A stretch of 64,000 bases of DNA. Origin: Thermoleophilales bacterium. Its GTDB lineage: Bacteria; Actinomycetota; Thermoleophilia; Solirubrobacterales; 70-9. The stretch is taken from the NCBI GenBank assembly GCA_020636895.1, contig JACJWZ010000002.1, forward strand, positions 124,001-188,000. Direction: 5' to 3'. The notes under the pieces were generated by a model. The model saw only the letters and a list, made by a program, of their open reading frames with translations. It searched no databases and was not told the DNA's origin. Below are positions 16,027-24,994 of this stretch, piece after piece (position 1 is the first letter of the stretch; every line of letters begins with the position of its first letter). Both the position numbers and the translations under genes were made by a program.

Positions 16027-17376
16027 TCAGCATCCTCGCGAGCTGAACTCGGCCTCGGTCGTGTAGGTGCCCCGCGGCATGTAGGGACCGAGGACCCGGG
16101 ACTCGTCCCCCGGGGTCGAGGTGTCCTGGATCGCGTGGTGGAAGCTCTTCGCCGGGAGCATGTTGCGGACGATCAGGAGACCGTCGTCGAGATGACCCGC
16201 GCCATCGCCGCGCTCCGGCCAAGGCAGGTAGGCCACCCCGCACTTGCGGCGGGCGTTGGGTGGCCGATCCTCCGCCTTGCTGGTGACGATCGTGTACCGG
16301 CCCTTGCGGTCGACCGGGATCTGCACGTCATAGAGGCACCCCGAACTGGCGGTTGTGAGAACCGACTCGTTCTGGCAGATCGACCAGTAGCGAAGCTGGC
16401 CCCGGGGCATCCGCTCGACGTCCCGCCCGGTGTCGGGGGTGCGTGGGAGCTTCCCGCGCAACACGAGCACGGGCCCGGCGGGGAAGCCGCGGTTGACGAA
16501 GGAGGCGATGTACTCGTTGTCGACGTTGGAGTACTGGCCGCCCACCCTCTCCGGCTGGCCGGTGCAATCGCCGCCGTACCAGCAGCCCAGCCCCCACGCT
16601 CGGCTGTAGAAGGTGCGGAACAGGGGTATCGGCTCAGCCGGGAAGGTGGCCGGCTTGCCGGGCTGCTCACGGATGGACCGGTAGACGTCTGGCGGTAGCG
16701 CGTCCAGGGTCAGCCGTCCGGGCTCCACCCGCAGCGCTTGGCAGGCGGCGTCGTTCTTGAGCACCGTGCCGTCGGCGAGGTGCAGCTCGACCTTCGGCAG
16801 CCCGGCTCCCCCGGTCTGCTCATGCTTGCGGAAGGGCTCGGGCAGGTAGACGCGGTAGAAGATCACGACCTGCTCCTGCCCGTCCACGCCGGCGTAGAGG
16901 GTGTTCTGGGCCGGGGTCCCGGGGACCGGCTCGTCCAGGATGGAGACCGAGTACTTGCGGCGCTTCATCGGGAGGTCGCGACGGGCGCCCGGCAGGTACG
17001 GGTTCCTGGACCCGCGATCGGGGTTGGTGCTGACGTCGTTGACGGCGTCGAGAGGCGTCGCGGTGGCCGCGTCGTAGCTGTTGAGCGACTGGTAGCGAGC
17101 GTGTGCGTACTTCCCGCGCAGCACGATGTGCGCCCCCGCCGGGATCGTCGACTTCGAGGTCCAGTAGGCGGCCCCCGTGTCCGGGAAGGCGAAGTTCTCC
17201 TCCGGGTCGGTGTCGAACTTGGCCGCGAGCCGCTCGGTCCAGAAGCAGGACCGCTGCGCGATCCGTTGAGGATGCGCGCTCACGTACCCCTCGGCGCCGG
17301 CGCTCGGCGCCAGCGCCACGGCCGACGCAATCAGGACCAGCGCGGCTGTGACCGCGCCGATGAGACGTGGGTGCAT
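16027..17376 (-). CDS. Secreted protein of unknown function
   Basis: 449 residues from the ATG at 17376, preceded by a strong Shine-Dalgarno (GAGAGGGAGGA). Signal peptide: LIGAVTAALVLIASAVALAPSAGA. The mature part begins with a cysteine-containing motif QRSCFWTERLAAKFDTDPEE and continues with FPDTGAAYWTSKSTIPAGAH and YAHARYQSLNSYDAATATP; these resemble, only loosely, DUF1214/DUF1254-type beta domains. Cysteines recur (GCWYGGDC, GCLYDVQ, ending SSRGC), suggesting disulfides outside the cell. Function is not assigned. A longer frame to 17436 would run through the palindrome upstream and is rejected. Confidence 0.7.
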   Translation of the reverse strand: MHPRLIGAVTAALVLIASAVALAPSAGAEGYVSAHPQRIAQRSCFWTERLAAKFDTDPEENFAFPDTGAAYWTSKSTIPAGAHIVLRGKYAHARYQSLNSYDAATATPLDAVNDVSTNPDRGSRNPYLPGARRDLPMKRRKYSVSILDEPVPGTPAQNTLYAGVDGQEQVVIFYRVYLPEPFRKHEQTGGAGLPKVELHLADGTVLKNDAACQALRVEPGRLTLDALPPDVYRSIREQPGKPATFPAEPIPLFRTFYSRAWGLGCWYGGDCTGQPERVGGQYSNVDNEYIASFVNRGFPAGPVLVLRGKLPRTPDTGRDVERMPRGQLRYWSICQNESVLTTASSGCLYDVQIPVDRKGRYTIVTSKAEDRPPNARRKCGVAYLPWPERGDGAGHLDDGLLIVRNMLPAKSFHHAIQDTSTPGDESRVLGPYMPRGTYTTEAEFSSRGC

Positions 17377-17418
17377 TCCTCCCTCTCCTCGGTTGCTCCC
17401 TGCGAGATTGAAGATCTT

Positions 17419-17448
17419 ATCAGAACTGAAGATCACTTCAGTTCTGAT
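17419..17448. promoter_or_regulatory. Perfect 13-bp inverted repeat upstream of the secreted-protein gene
   Basis: ATCAGAACTGAAG, spacer ATCA, CTTCAGTTCTGAT: all 13 pairs match. It lies 43 bp upstream of the ATG at 17376. There is no T-run after it on either strand, so it looks like an operator rather than a terminator. A half-site (TGAAGATCTTAT) follows on the downstream side. The binding protein is unknown; the MarR gene just upstream is a candidate. Confidence 0.6.
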
Positions 17449-17512
17449 GCACCCGGAAGGTGACGAGCCGTGGAGCCCAGGCCCTTCCGATCGCCGCCTC
17501 GGAGCGTGTCCG

Positions 17513-17998
17513 TCAGGGAGACCCGTTCTCGGCGGGCGCGACGGCTTCGCTGAGCCGTCCCAGGATCTCGCGCAACTCGGCGAACTGCCCGGGGCCGAGC
17601 GCGTGCTCCCACTCGGCCTCGGTCTCGAGCACTATCTCGCGCATCGCGACGCTCGCCGCGCGTCCGCGCGTCGTCAATCGAATGCGCTTGAAGCGCTGGT
17701 CGGCCCTGTCCGGAACCCGCTCCAGGTATCCGAGCTCCTCCATCTGCCCGAGCAGGTAGTTGAGCGCCTGCTTGGTCATCCGCGTGCGGGTCGCAAGATC
17801 CGATGGACGCATGTCCTCGGGCCCTGGGTATTGGAGGACGCTCAAGTGCGCCGCGATCAGGTCGTCGTAACCACGCTGGTGGAGGCCGGCGAGCATTCGC
17901 TCGTGCACTGCCTCCCAGGGAATGCGGAGTAGCGCACCGATGAGTGGCGGTCGGGGATCCGAGGCTGTTACGTCCGTACGGGTCAAGTGACTTGACAA
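17513..17998 (-). CDS. MarR-family transcriptional regulator
   Basis: Up to 161 residues. The winged helix is visible as DMRPSDLATRTRMTKQALNYLLGQMEELGYLERVPDRADQ (split over residues ~62-101), with the wing DRADQRFKRIRLT. MarR proteins repress until a small ligand binds. No ATG exists near the N-terminus; TTG at 17998 or TTG at 17986 are the candidates, and with either one the palindrome GTCAAGTGACTTGAC overlaps the first codons, giving autoregulation. It is divergent from a cupin gene and probably controls it. Confidence 0.88.
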   Translation of the reverse strand: MSSHLTRTDVTASDPRPPLIGALLRIPWEAVHERMLAGLHQRGYDDLIAAHLSVLQYPGPEDMRPSDLATRTRMTKQALNYLLGQMEELGYLERVPDRADQRFKRIRLTTRGRAASVAMREIVLETEAEWEHALGPGQFAELREILGRLSEAVAPAENGSP

Positions 17999-18020
17999 AT
18001 CTTGCAGATCGACCTAAGGT
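17982..18020 (+). promoter_or_regulatory. Cupin promoter with overlapping MarR-type operator
   Basis: A -35 TTGACA (17992-17997) and a -10 TAAGGT (18015-18020) are 17 bp apart. The perfect palindrome GTCAAGTGACTTGAC (17982-17996) overlaps the -35. A repeated half-site GTCAAGTCA follows at 18022-18030, over the likely transcription start. Binding by the divergent MarR protein would block this promoter. Confidence 0.65.
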
Positions 18021-18067
18021 CGTCAAGTCATTTTACCCAATCCAGGGTGTCACGACAGGAGACTGAA

Positions 18068-18526
18068 ATGAACGAGGCCATCAGCGAGACCATCACCGTC
18101 GGCCAGCTCGGCGTCCGGTTCCTTGTCGAGGGCGCCGGATCCAACGGAAGCGTGAGCGTGTTCGAGTGCTACGTCCCCGCGAACTCCAGGATGCCGGCCC
18201 CACACAGCCACGATGGGTTCGAGGAGACGATCTGCGGACTCGAGGGCGCCACCACCTGGACGATCGACGGCGAGTCGACCGAGATCGGGGTGGGCGCGGC
18301 GGTGTGCGTGCCGCGCGGCTCGATCCACGGATTCGAGAACCGCGGCAGCGAGGACGCGACGTTCCTGGCGATCGCCAGCCCCGGCGTCTTCGGGCCGGGC
18401 TACTTCCGGGAGGTCGGCGAGGTCCTCGCCGCCTCGGCCGGCGGCCCTCCGGACCTCACCGCGTTGGCTGAGGTCATGCGCCGGCATGGACTCACGCCTG
18501 CTCCGCCCGCCGAGGTCCACGCCTGA
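18068..18526 (+). CDS. Cupin-domain protein
   Basis: 152 residues from the ATG at 18068, with AGGAG nine bases upstream. Cupin motif 1 is PAPHSHDGFEETICGLEG (two His and a Glu for metal), and motif 2 is VCVPRGSIHGFENRG (His). The single conserved barrel indicates a small metal-binding enzyme or sensor, for example a quercetinase-like dioxygenase or isomerase; the substrate cannot be told. It is divergent from the MarR gene. The longer frame beginning at 18002 would start inside the promoter and is rejected. Confidence 0.85.
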   Translation: MNEAISETITVGQLGVRFLVEGAGSNGSVSVFECYVPANSRMPAPHSHDGFEETICGLEGATTWTIDGESTEIGVGAAVCVPRGSIHGFENRGSEDATFLAIASPGVFGPGYFREVGEVLAASAGGPPDLTALAEVMRRHGLTPAPPAEVHA

Positions 18527-18595
18527 ACCCTGCCTCGGGGCTCACGCCAACCCGCGCGAACACGTCGCAGGCTGTCGTCGAGGCCCTCGAACGCG

Positions 18596-18615
18596 AAAAC
18601 CCTCCTGGCGGAGGG
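18596..18615 (-). terminator. Rho-independent terminator after the initiator tRNA
   Basis: On the minus strand CCCTCC, loop GCCA, GGAGGG is followed by TTTT. It lies 23 bp beyond the tRNA 3' end and is the clearest intrinsic terminator in the window. Confidence 0.75.
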
Positions 18616-18638
18616 CTCGAGCGTGGAAGTGACGGATA

Positions 18639-18712
18639 TAGCGGGGGCAGGATTTGAACCTGCGACCTCCGGGTTATGAGCCCGGCGAGCTACCTGACTG
18701 CTCCACCCCGCG
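18639..18712 (-). tRNA. Initiator tRNA-Met (CAT)
   Basis: 74-nt cloverleaf. The anticodon loop CTCATAA gives CAT. The anticodon stem ends with three consecutive G:C pairs (GGG/CCC), and position 1 (C) faces a non-complementary U at 72; both are hallmarks of the initiator, not the elongator. T-loop sequence TTCAAAT. No CCA is encoded. Confidence 0.95.
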
Positions 18713-19020
18713 GCGGAGCGCGGAATTCTAGCAACGGGTCTCGGGAGGGCTGGACGGGCTGCTGCCGGGTACCGCCGGGCGCGACCTGCGTTGCCATTTT
18801 GGTCCGGTGGGCGGACTGAAATGGCAACTGTGGACGGAGTGACGGCCTCGCCGCGCGGTACGCCGAAGGCCCTGCAACGGCTGGGGCTGGGGCGCTACGC
18901 GGGGGCCGGGCTACTCCCGCAGAGACGCGCGGGGGCCGGGCTGCCCCGCACCGCTACGCATGGGCCGGGCTACCTCTGGCAGCGGCGGCGGGCAGCGCGA
19001 CGCGATGGTCGCGGCCCGGC
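18713..19020. repeat. Non-coding gap with a degenerate ~30-bp tandem repeat
   Basis: The 308 bp between the tRNA and the M20 peptidase gene hold no convincing gene. Copies of GGGCCGGGCT recur at about 18903, 18933 and 18962, roughly 30 bp apart, two of them preceded by CGCTACGC. A reverse-oriented relative (GGCCCGGCCTAC) ends at the M20 stop. An open frame here (18791-19123) has no recognisable features. Confidence 0.4.
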
Positions 19021-20343
19021 CTACCCCACCAGCGCAGCGATCGCGTGCTCGGCGAGGTCGGTCATCGTCACCAGGTCGGCGGTGTCGATGCACTCGTCGG
19101 CGGCGTGGAAGCCCTCGTGGTAGGTGACCGGGTCGGTGCTGAAGACGGGGGCGAAGCCGTAGGCGACGGTGTCCCATTCGCGGCGGACCCAGTAGGAGTC
19201 GCTGAAGCCCGGAGAGATGAACGGGAGGATCTCGACGCCGGGGATTCGCTCTCGGGCGAAGGCGGCGCAGGCTTCGAACAGGGGGGTGTCGGTCGGTGAC
19301 TCCGTTCCTCCCGCGAGCGGCTCGAGCAGCTCGAGCTCGTAGGCGACGTCGTCGCCGACCGCCTCGGCCACGAGATCGCGGAGGTCCTGCTCGGTCGAGC
19401 CGGGGAGCAGACGGCAGTCGCAGATCACATCGGCGTGCAAGGGGATGACGTTCGGGGGCTCACCCGCCTCGAGGCCGGTCGGCGTCACCGTCGATCGCAC
19501 CATCGCCGGCAGCAGGCCGCCGAGCAGCTGGTGCTGGGCGGCGGCCCACGCGGCGAACTCATCCCCGGCGGGATCCGGCGCTCCGAGCGACTCGAGCGCC
19601 CGAGCGACGCCGGGCACCACGCGCACCGGCATCTCGTGATCGAGCAGCCGCCGGGTGATCTCGGCGGCGCCGCGCAGCGGGTTGTCGGCACCCGCCGGGA
19701 TCGAGGCGTGGCCGCCCGCGCCCCGGACGCGCACCCGTGCCGAGCTGACCAGCTTCTCGCCGATGCCGATCGTGACGACGCTGCGTCCACCAGGGAGCCG
19801 GAGCAGCTCTCCCCCACCCTCGTTGAGCGCGTAGTCGCAGCGCAGGTCCTCGCGCTCGCGCACGAGCCAGGGCATGCCGGCGTCGGAGACGTTGCGCTCC
19901 TCGTCGGACTCGGCGACGAGCACCACGTCGCCGGCCGGGATGCGACCGCTGCGGGCGAGCCGCGCCACCGCGACCGCGCGCGCCGCCAACTCGCCCTTCA
20001 TGTCGGCAACCCCCCGTCCATAGATGCGGCCGTCGCGGATCACGCCTTCGAACGGATCGACGCTCCACCCCTCCCGCGGCGCCGGGACGACGTCGGTGTG
20101 GCCCATCAGCATCAGGGAGGGGCCCTCTCCGGAGCCGCGCACCCTCGCGATCAGGTTCAGCCGCTCGGGATCCGGGCCCGCGAGCTCGCACTCAGCACCG
20201 GCCTCCTCCATGTAGGCGAGCAGGTGGCGTGCCGCGGGCGTCTCGCGGCCCGGAGGGTTGGAGGTGTCGATCCGGACCAGATCGCGGGTCAGCTCGACGA
20301 CCTCATCGAGGTCCGGCCCGGCTGCAGATACCCCCCCGCTCAC
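19021..20343 (-). CDS. M20-family metallopeptidase (ArgE/DapE/CPG2 type)
   Basis: 440 residues from the GTG at 20343, whose GTGA overlaps the stop of the upstream gene by four bases. Metal-ligand motifs: LMLMGHTDVVPAP (His, Asp), IYGRGVADMKGELAARA (bridging Asp), VAESDEERNVSDAG (Glu pair) and TYHEGFHAADE near the end (His). The fold includes a dimerisation domain at ~180-290. Such enzymes cleave amide bonds of N-acyl amino acids or dipeptides. It is the last gene of the eleven-gene operon starting at 30838 and probably finishes hydrolysis of imported peptides or N-acylated amino acids. The frame extends upstream but is arginine-rich shadow there. Confidence 0.9.
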   Translation of the reverse strand: MSGGVSAAGPDLDEVVELTRDLVRIDTSNPPGRETPAARHLLAYMEEAGAECELAGPDPERLNLIARVRGSGEGPSLMLMGHTDVVPAPREGWSVDPFEGVIRDGRIYGRGVADMKGELAARAVAVARLARSGRIPAGDVVLVAESDEERNVSDAGMPWLVREREDLRCDYALNEGGGELLRLPGGRSVVTIGIGEKLVSSARVRVRGAGGHASIPAGADNPLRGAAEITRRLLDHEMPVRVVPGVARALESLGAPDPAGDEFAAWAAAQHQLLGGLLPAMVRSTVTPTGLEAGEPPNVIPLHADVICDCRLLPGSTEQDLRDLVAEAVGDDVAYELELLEPLAGGTESPTDTPLFEACAAFARERIPGVEILPFISPGFSDSYWVRREWDTVAYGFAPVFSTDPVTYHEGFHAADECIDTADLVTMTDLAEHAIAALVG

Positions 20344-21354
20344 GAAGCCGCGCTCCCGGCCGCGCCACCCGGCCGCGCCTGCACCGCGCCACGCTCGGCG
20401 GCCAGCCGCCGCACTTCGTCGATCGGGAACGCGTCCTGCATCGAGCCATCGAGCCGTCGCCCGGGGCGGGCGGCCACCAGGCAATTGAGCACTGCCTCGT
20501 GCGCCGCCTCCCATGCCGCCGCGAAGTAGCGCCTGATCTGCCCGTGCTCGAGGCCGGCCCCGCCCGCCGGTGCGAACGCCAAGCCGATCTCACCCGAGCC
20601 GTCGGAGGCGTAGGAGCCCGCGCGGGCCAGCCCCAGCAGCGGCCGCAGCGCCAGGCGCCCCAGCTGGTGCACGCTCAGCGGCGCATCGGTGGCGCAGATC
20701 GCGATGCACGACCCCTGCGCCTCACGCGGGTCCGCCGCCGGGCCGAGGCTCGTCCCGAGCACGTCGAGATACTCGCGGTCGCCGAAGTTGCAGAGCAGCA
20801 GCACCCCCACCGTGTGCTCGAGGTGCTCGCCGACCCGCCGCGAGGCCGTCCCGATCCCGCCCGGAAAGTCGAAGCAGCTCATCCCGGTCCCGGCGCCGAC
20901 GGTCCCCTCCCCCACCTCGTCGCCGAGCGCGGCGAGCGCGCGATCGACGTCGCCGGCGACAACCGTCCGCGAGTCAGCCATGTCACCGTCGTCGCACTCG
21001 CCGACGACGGGGATGGTCACCCGCTCGGGGCCGCGGCCGGAGGCGTGTACCGCCGCGTCGTAGACGACCCCGACCGCGTGCGTCCCGCACAGGTAGGCCG
21101 GCGTGTCCATCAGCCCCCACTCCTCGATCTCGAGGCTCGCTGTCAGCACGCCGGTCCCGTTGACCGAGCGCACGCCCGCGAACGCGGGGAGCTTCGGCGG
21201 CTCCACAACGGTCACCCCGGTCGCCTCGCCGGAGGCCGCCTGCGAGTGGCCGACCCGCACCCCGGGGACGTCGGTGATCGCGTTGCGCGGCCCCGGCTCC
21301 AGGAAGCCGATCCGACCCGCCGCCCCGGCGATGTCGCGCCACCGTTCGGGCACG

Positions 21355-21362
<8 letters not shown>
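20340..21362 (-). CDS. P1-family peptidase (DmpA-like, self-processing)
   Basis: 340 residues from GTG (21362; GTG at 21353 also possible). Family P1/S58 enzymes are N-terminal nucleophile aminopeptidases that cut themselves before a serine. The visible motifs are NAITDVPGVRVGHSQA, VNGTGVLTASLEIEEWG, GTVGAGTGMSCFDFPGGIGT, NFGDREYLDVLG, and the self-cleavage site QGSCIAICATDAPLS with Gly217-Ser218. Members of this group include beta-aminopeptidases (BapA), which would fit the beta-amino-acid theme of the operon, but substrate choice cannot be read here. It overlaps the ABC ATPase gene upstream and the M20 gene downstream. Confidence 0.9.
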
Positions 21363-23157
<1,795 letters not shown>

Positions 23158-23161
23158 CGGC

Positions 23162-24013
23162 TCAGACGGCCTCCGCCTCGTTGAGCCGGGGGTTGACGTA
23201 CTCCTCGAACAGGTAGCCGAGAACCGAGACCGCGAGGACGACCATCGTGATGCAGAGCCCCGGCGGGATCACGTACCACCAGGCGCCCGCGCTCGGGGCG
23301 CTGCTGCTGAACGCGTTCTCGAGCATCGTGCCCCATGAGATCCGGGTCGGATCGCCGAGGCCGAGGAAGGCCAGCGCCGCCTCCGAGAGGATCGCCACCG
23401 CGACGATCAGCACCGTGTTGGCGAAGATCAGCGGCAGGGTGTTCGGGAGGATGTGGGTGCGGATGATGTAGCCGTCCTTGGCGCCGAGCGCCCGGGCGCG
23501 CTCGACGAACGCGCGCTCGCGCAGCGTCAGCACCTGGGCCCGGACGATGCGCCCCGTCCCCGCCCACGAGGTCAGCCCGATGACCGCGATCAGCACCGTC
23601 AGCGACGGCTCCAGCACCCGCGCGAGGACGATCATCAGCGGCAGCGTCGGGATCACCAGGAACCAGTTCTCGAGCGCGTCCAGCCCGCGGTCGGTCCAGC
23701 CCCCGTAGTAGCCGCCCGCGAGCCCGACGAGCGAACCCAGCACCGCCGAGATCAGCGCCGCGGCGAAGCCGACGACGATCGAGACGCGGGCGCCGACGAG
23801 GAGCTGGGAGAGGACGTCGGAGCCGCTCTCGGTCGTGCCGAGCGGATGCGACCAGCTCGGCGGCTGCAGGACGTCGGTGCTGGACGCGTAGGCGTCGTAG
23901 GGGGCGAGCAGCGGGCCGAAGATCGCGACGAAGATCGCGAGGCCGAGCACGGTGATGCCGAAGCGCCCACGCCAGGTCCCGAGCAGCAGATCCTTGACGC
24001 GCTCGCGGCTCAC
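23162..24013 (-). CDS. dppC: Oligopeptide ABC transporter permease (DppC-like)
   Basis: 283 residues with about six membrane segments. The N-terminal OppC-type tail precedes the first helix (FGITVLGLAIFVAIFGPLLAP). The binding-protein-dependent transport signature is the cytoplasmic EAA loop, here ERARALGAKDGYIIRTHILPNT. The ATGA start overlaps the stop of the DppB-like gene by four bases. It forms the heteromeric channel with that protein. Confidence 0.93.
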   Translation of the reverse strand: MSRERVKDLLLGTWRGRFGITVLGLAIFVAIFGPLLAPYDAYASSTDVLQPPSWSHPLGTTESGSDVLSQLLVGARVSIVVGFAAALISAVLGSLVGLAGGYYGGWTDRGLDALENWFLVIPTLPLMIVLARVLEPSLTVLIAVIGLTSWAGTGRIVRAQVLTLRERAFVERARALGAKDGYIIRTHILPNTLPLIFANTVLIVAVAILSEAALAFLGLGDPTRISWGTMLENAFSSSAPSAGAWWYVIPPGLCITMVVLAVSVLGYLFEEYVNPRLNEAEAV

Positions 24014-24978
24014 TTCGACTTCACCCGCGGGTCGAGGAAGAAGTACAGGCAGTCGGCGAGCAGGTTGGCGAAGATGACGCCGAAGCTGAAGACGAGGAAG
24101 GTCCCCTGCAGCATCGGGTAGTCCTTGTCGGCGATCGCGTTGTAGCTGAGCTCACCGAGGCCGGGCCAGGAGAAGATCGTCTCGATCGTGATCGCGCCGC
24201 CCGCGACCGCGCCGAACTGGATCGCCGAGATCGTCACCAACGGCAGCAGCGCGTTGGGGACGGCGTGGCGGTTGATCACCCGCTCGCGCGGCAGCCCGAT
24301 CGCGCGCTTGACGGTGATGAAGTCCTCCGTCATCACGTCGACCATCGACGAGCGCATGATCAGGAAGTACTGGCCGAGCAGCATCAGGGTCATCGCCGTC
24401 GCCGGCAGCACGAGGTGGTCGACGACGTTCCACGCCTCCGCGAACCAGCTCGTGAACTCGACCCCCGGCGTCACCTGCTGCCCAGCCGGGAACCACGGTA
24501 ACCAGACCGCGAAGACGAGGATGAGGATGATCCCGATCCAGTACTCGGGGGCGGCATAGGTGAACAGGCTGAAGCCGAGCAGGCCGTCGTCGGTCTTCGT
24601 CCCGCGTTTCGTCGCGGCGACCACCCCCATCCAGCTTCCTATCAGCGTCGCCAAGAGGGTTCCGGTGCCGACCAGAAGGAGCGTCCACGGGAGCGCGTGC
24701 AGGATCTCGTCCCAGACCTCCTCGCGCGACTTCTGGCTGACGCCGAGGTCGAGCCGGGCGGTGTCGCCGAGGTAGTCGACGAACTGACCGAACAGCGGCT
24801 TGTCGAGCCCGTAGTCCTCGCGCAGCTGCGCGATCTCGGCGTCGGTGGCGCCCGGCAGGCGGGCGAGCTGGGTGGTCGGATCGCCGACCGCGCGGAACAG
24901 GAAGAAGTTGAAGATGAGGACGAAGAGCAGCGTCAAGGCCGCCGCCCCGACCTTGCCCGCGAGCCAGCGCGCGCTCAT
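24010..24978 (-). CDS. dppB: Oligopeptide ABC transporter permease (DppB-like)
   Basis: 322 residues, about six membrane helices, starting with ALTLLFVLIFNFFLFRAVGDPT, typical of DppB/OppB. The EAA loop is VKRAIGLPRERVINRHAVPNA, and the C-terminus has YPMLQGTFLVFSFGVIFANLLAD. It follows the substrate-binding-protein gene by 16 bp and overlaps DppC by four. Together with the double ATPase this makes a complete dipeptide/oligopeptide importer. Confidence 0.93.
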   Translation of the reverse strand: MSARWLAGKVGAAALTLLFVLIFNFFLFRAVGDPTTQLARLPGATDAEIAQLREDYGLDKPLFGQFVDYLGDTARLDLGVSQKSREEVWDEILHALPWTLLLVGTGTLLATLIGSWMGVVAATKRGTKTDDGLLGFSLFTYAAPEYWIGIILILVFAVWLPWFPAGQQVTPGVEFTSWFAEAWNVVDHLVLPATAMTLMLLGQYFLIMRSSMVDVMTEDFITVKRAIGLPRERVINRHAVPNALLPLVTISAIQFGAVAGGAITIETIFSWPGLGELSYNAIADKDYPMLQGTFLVFSFGVIFANLLADCLYFFLDPRVKSK

Positions 24979-24994
24979 GCTCGCGTCCCCGCGG

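Noticed and set aside
18791..19123. 110-codon frame between the tRNA and the M20 gene
   Set aside because: It runs through a degenerate tandem repeat and into the antisense of the M20 gene; no start signal or domain.
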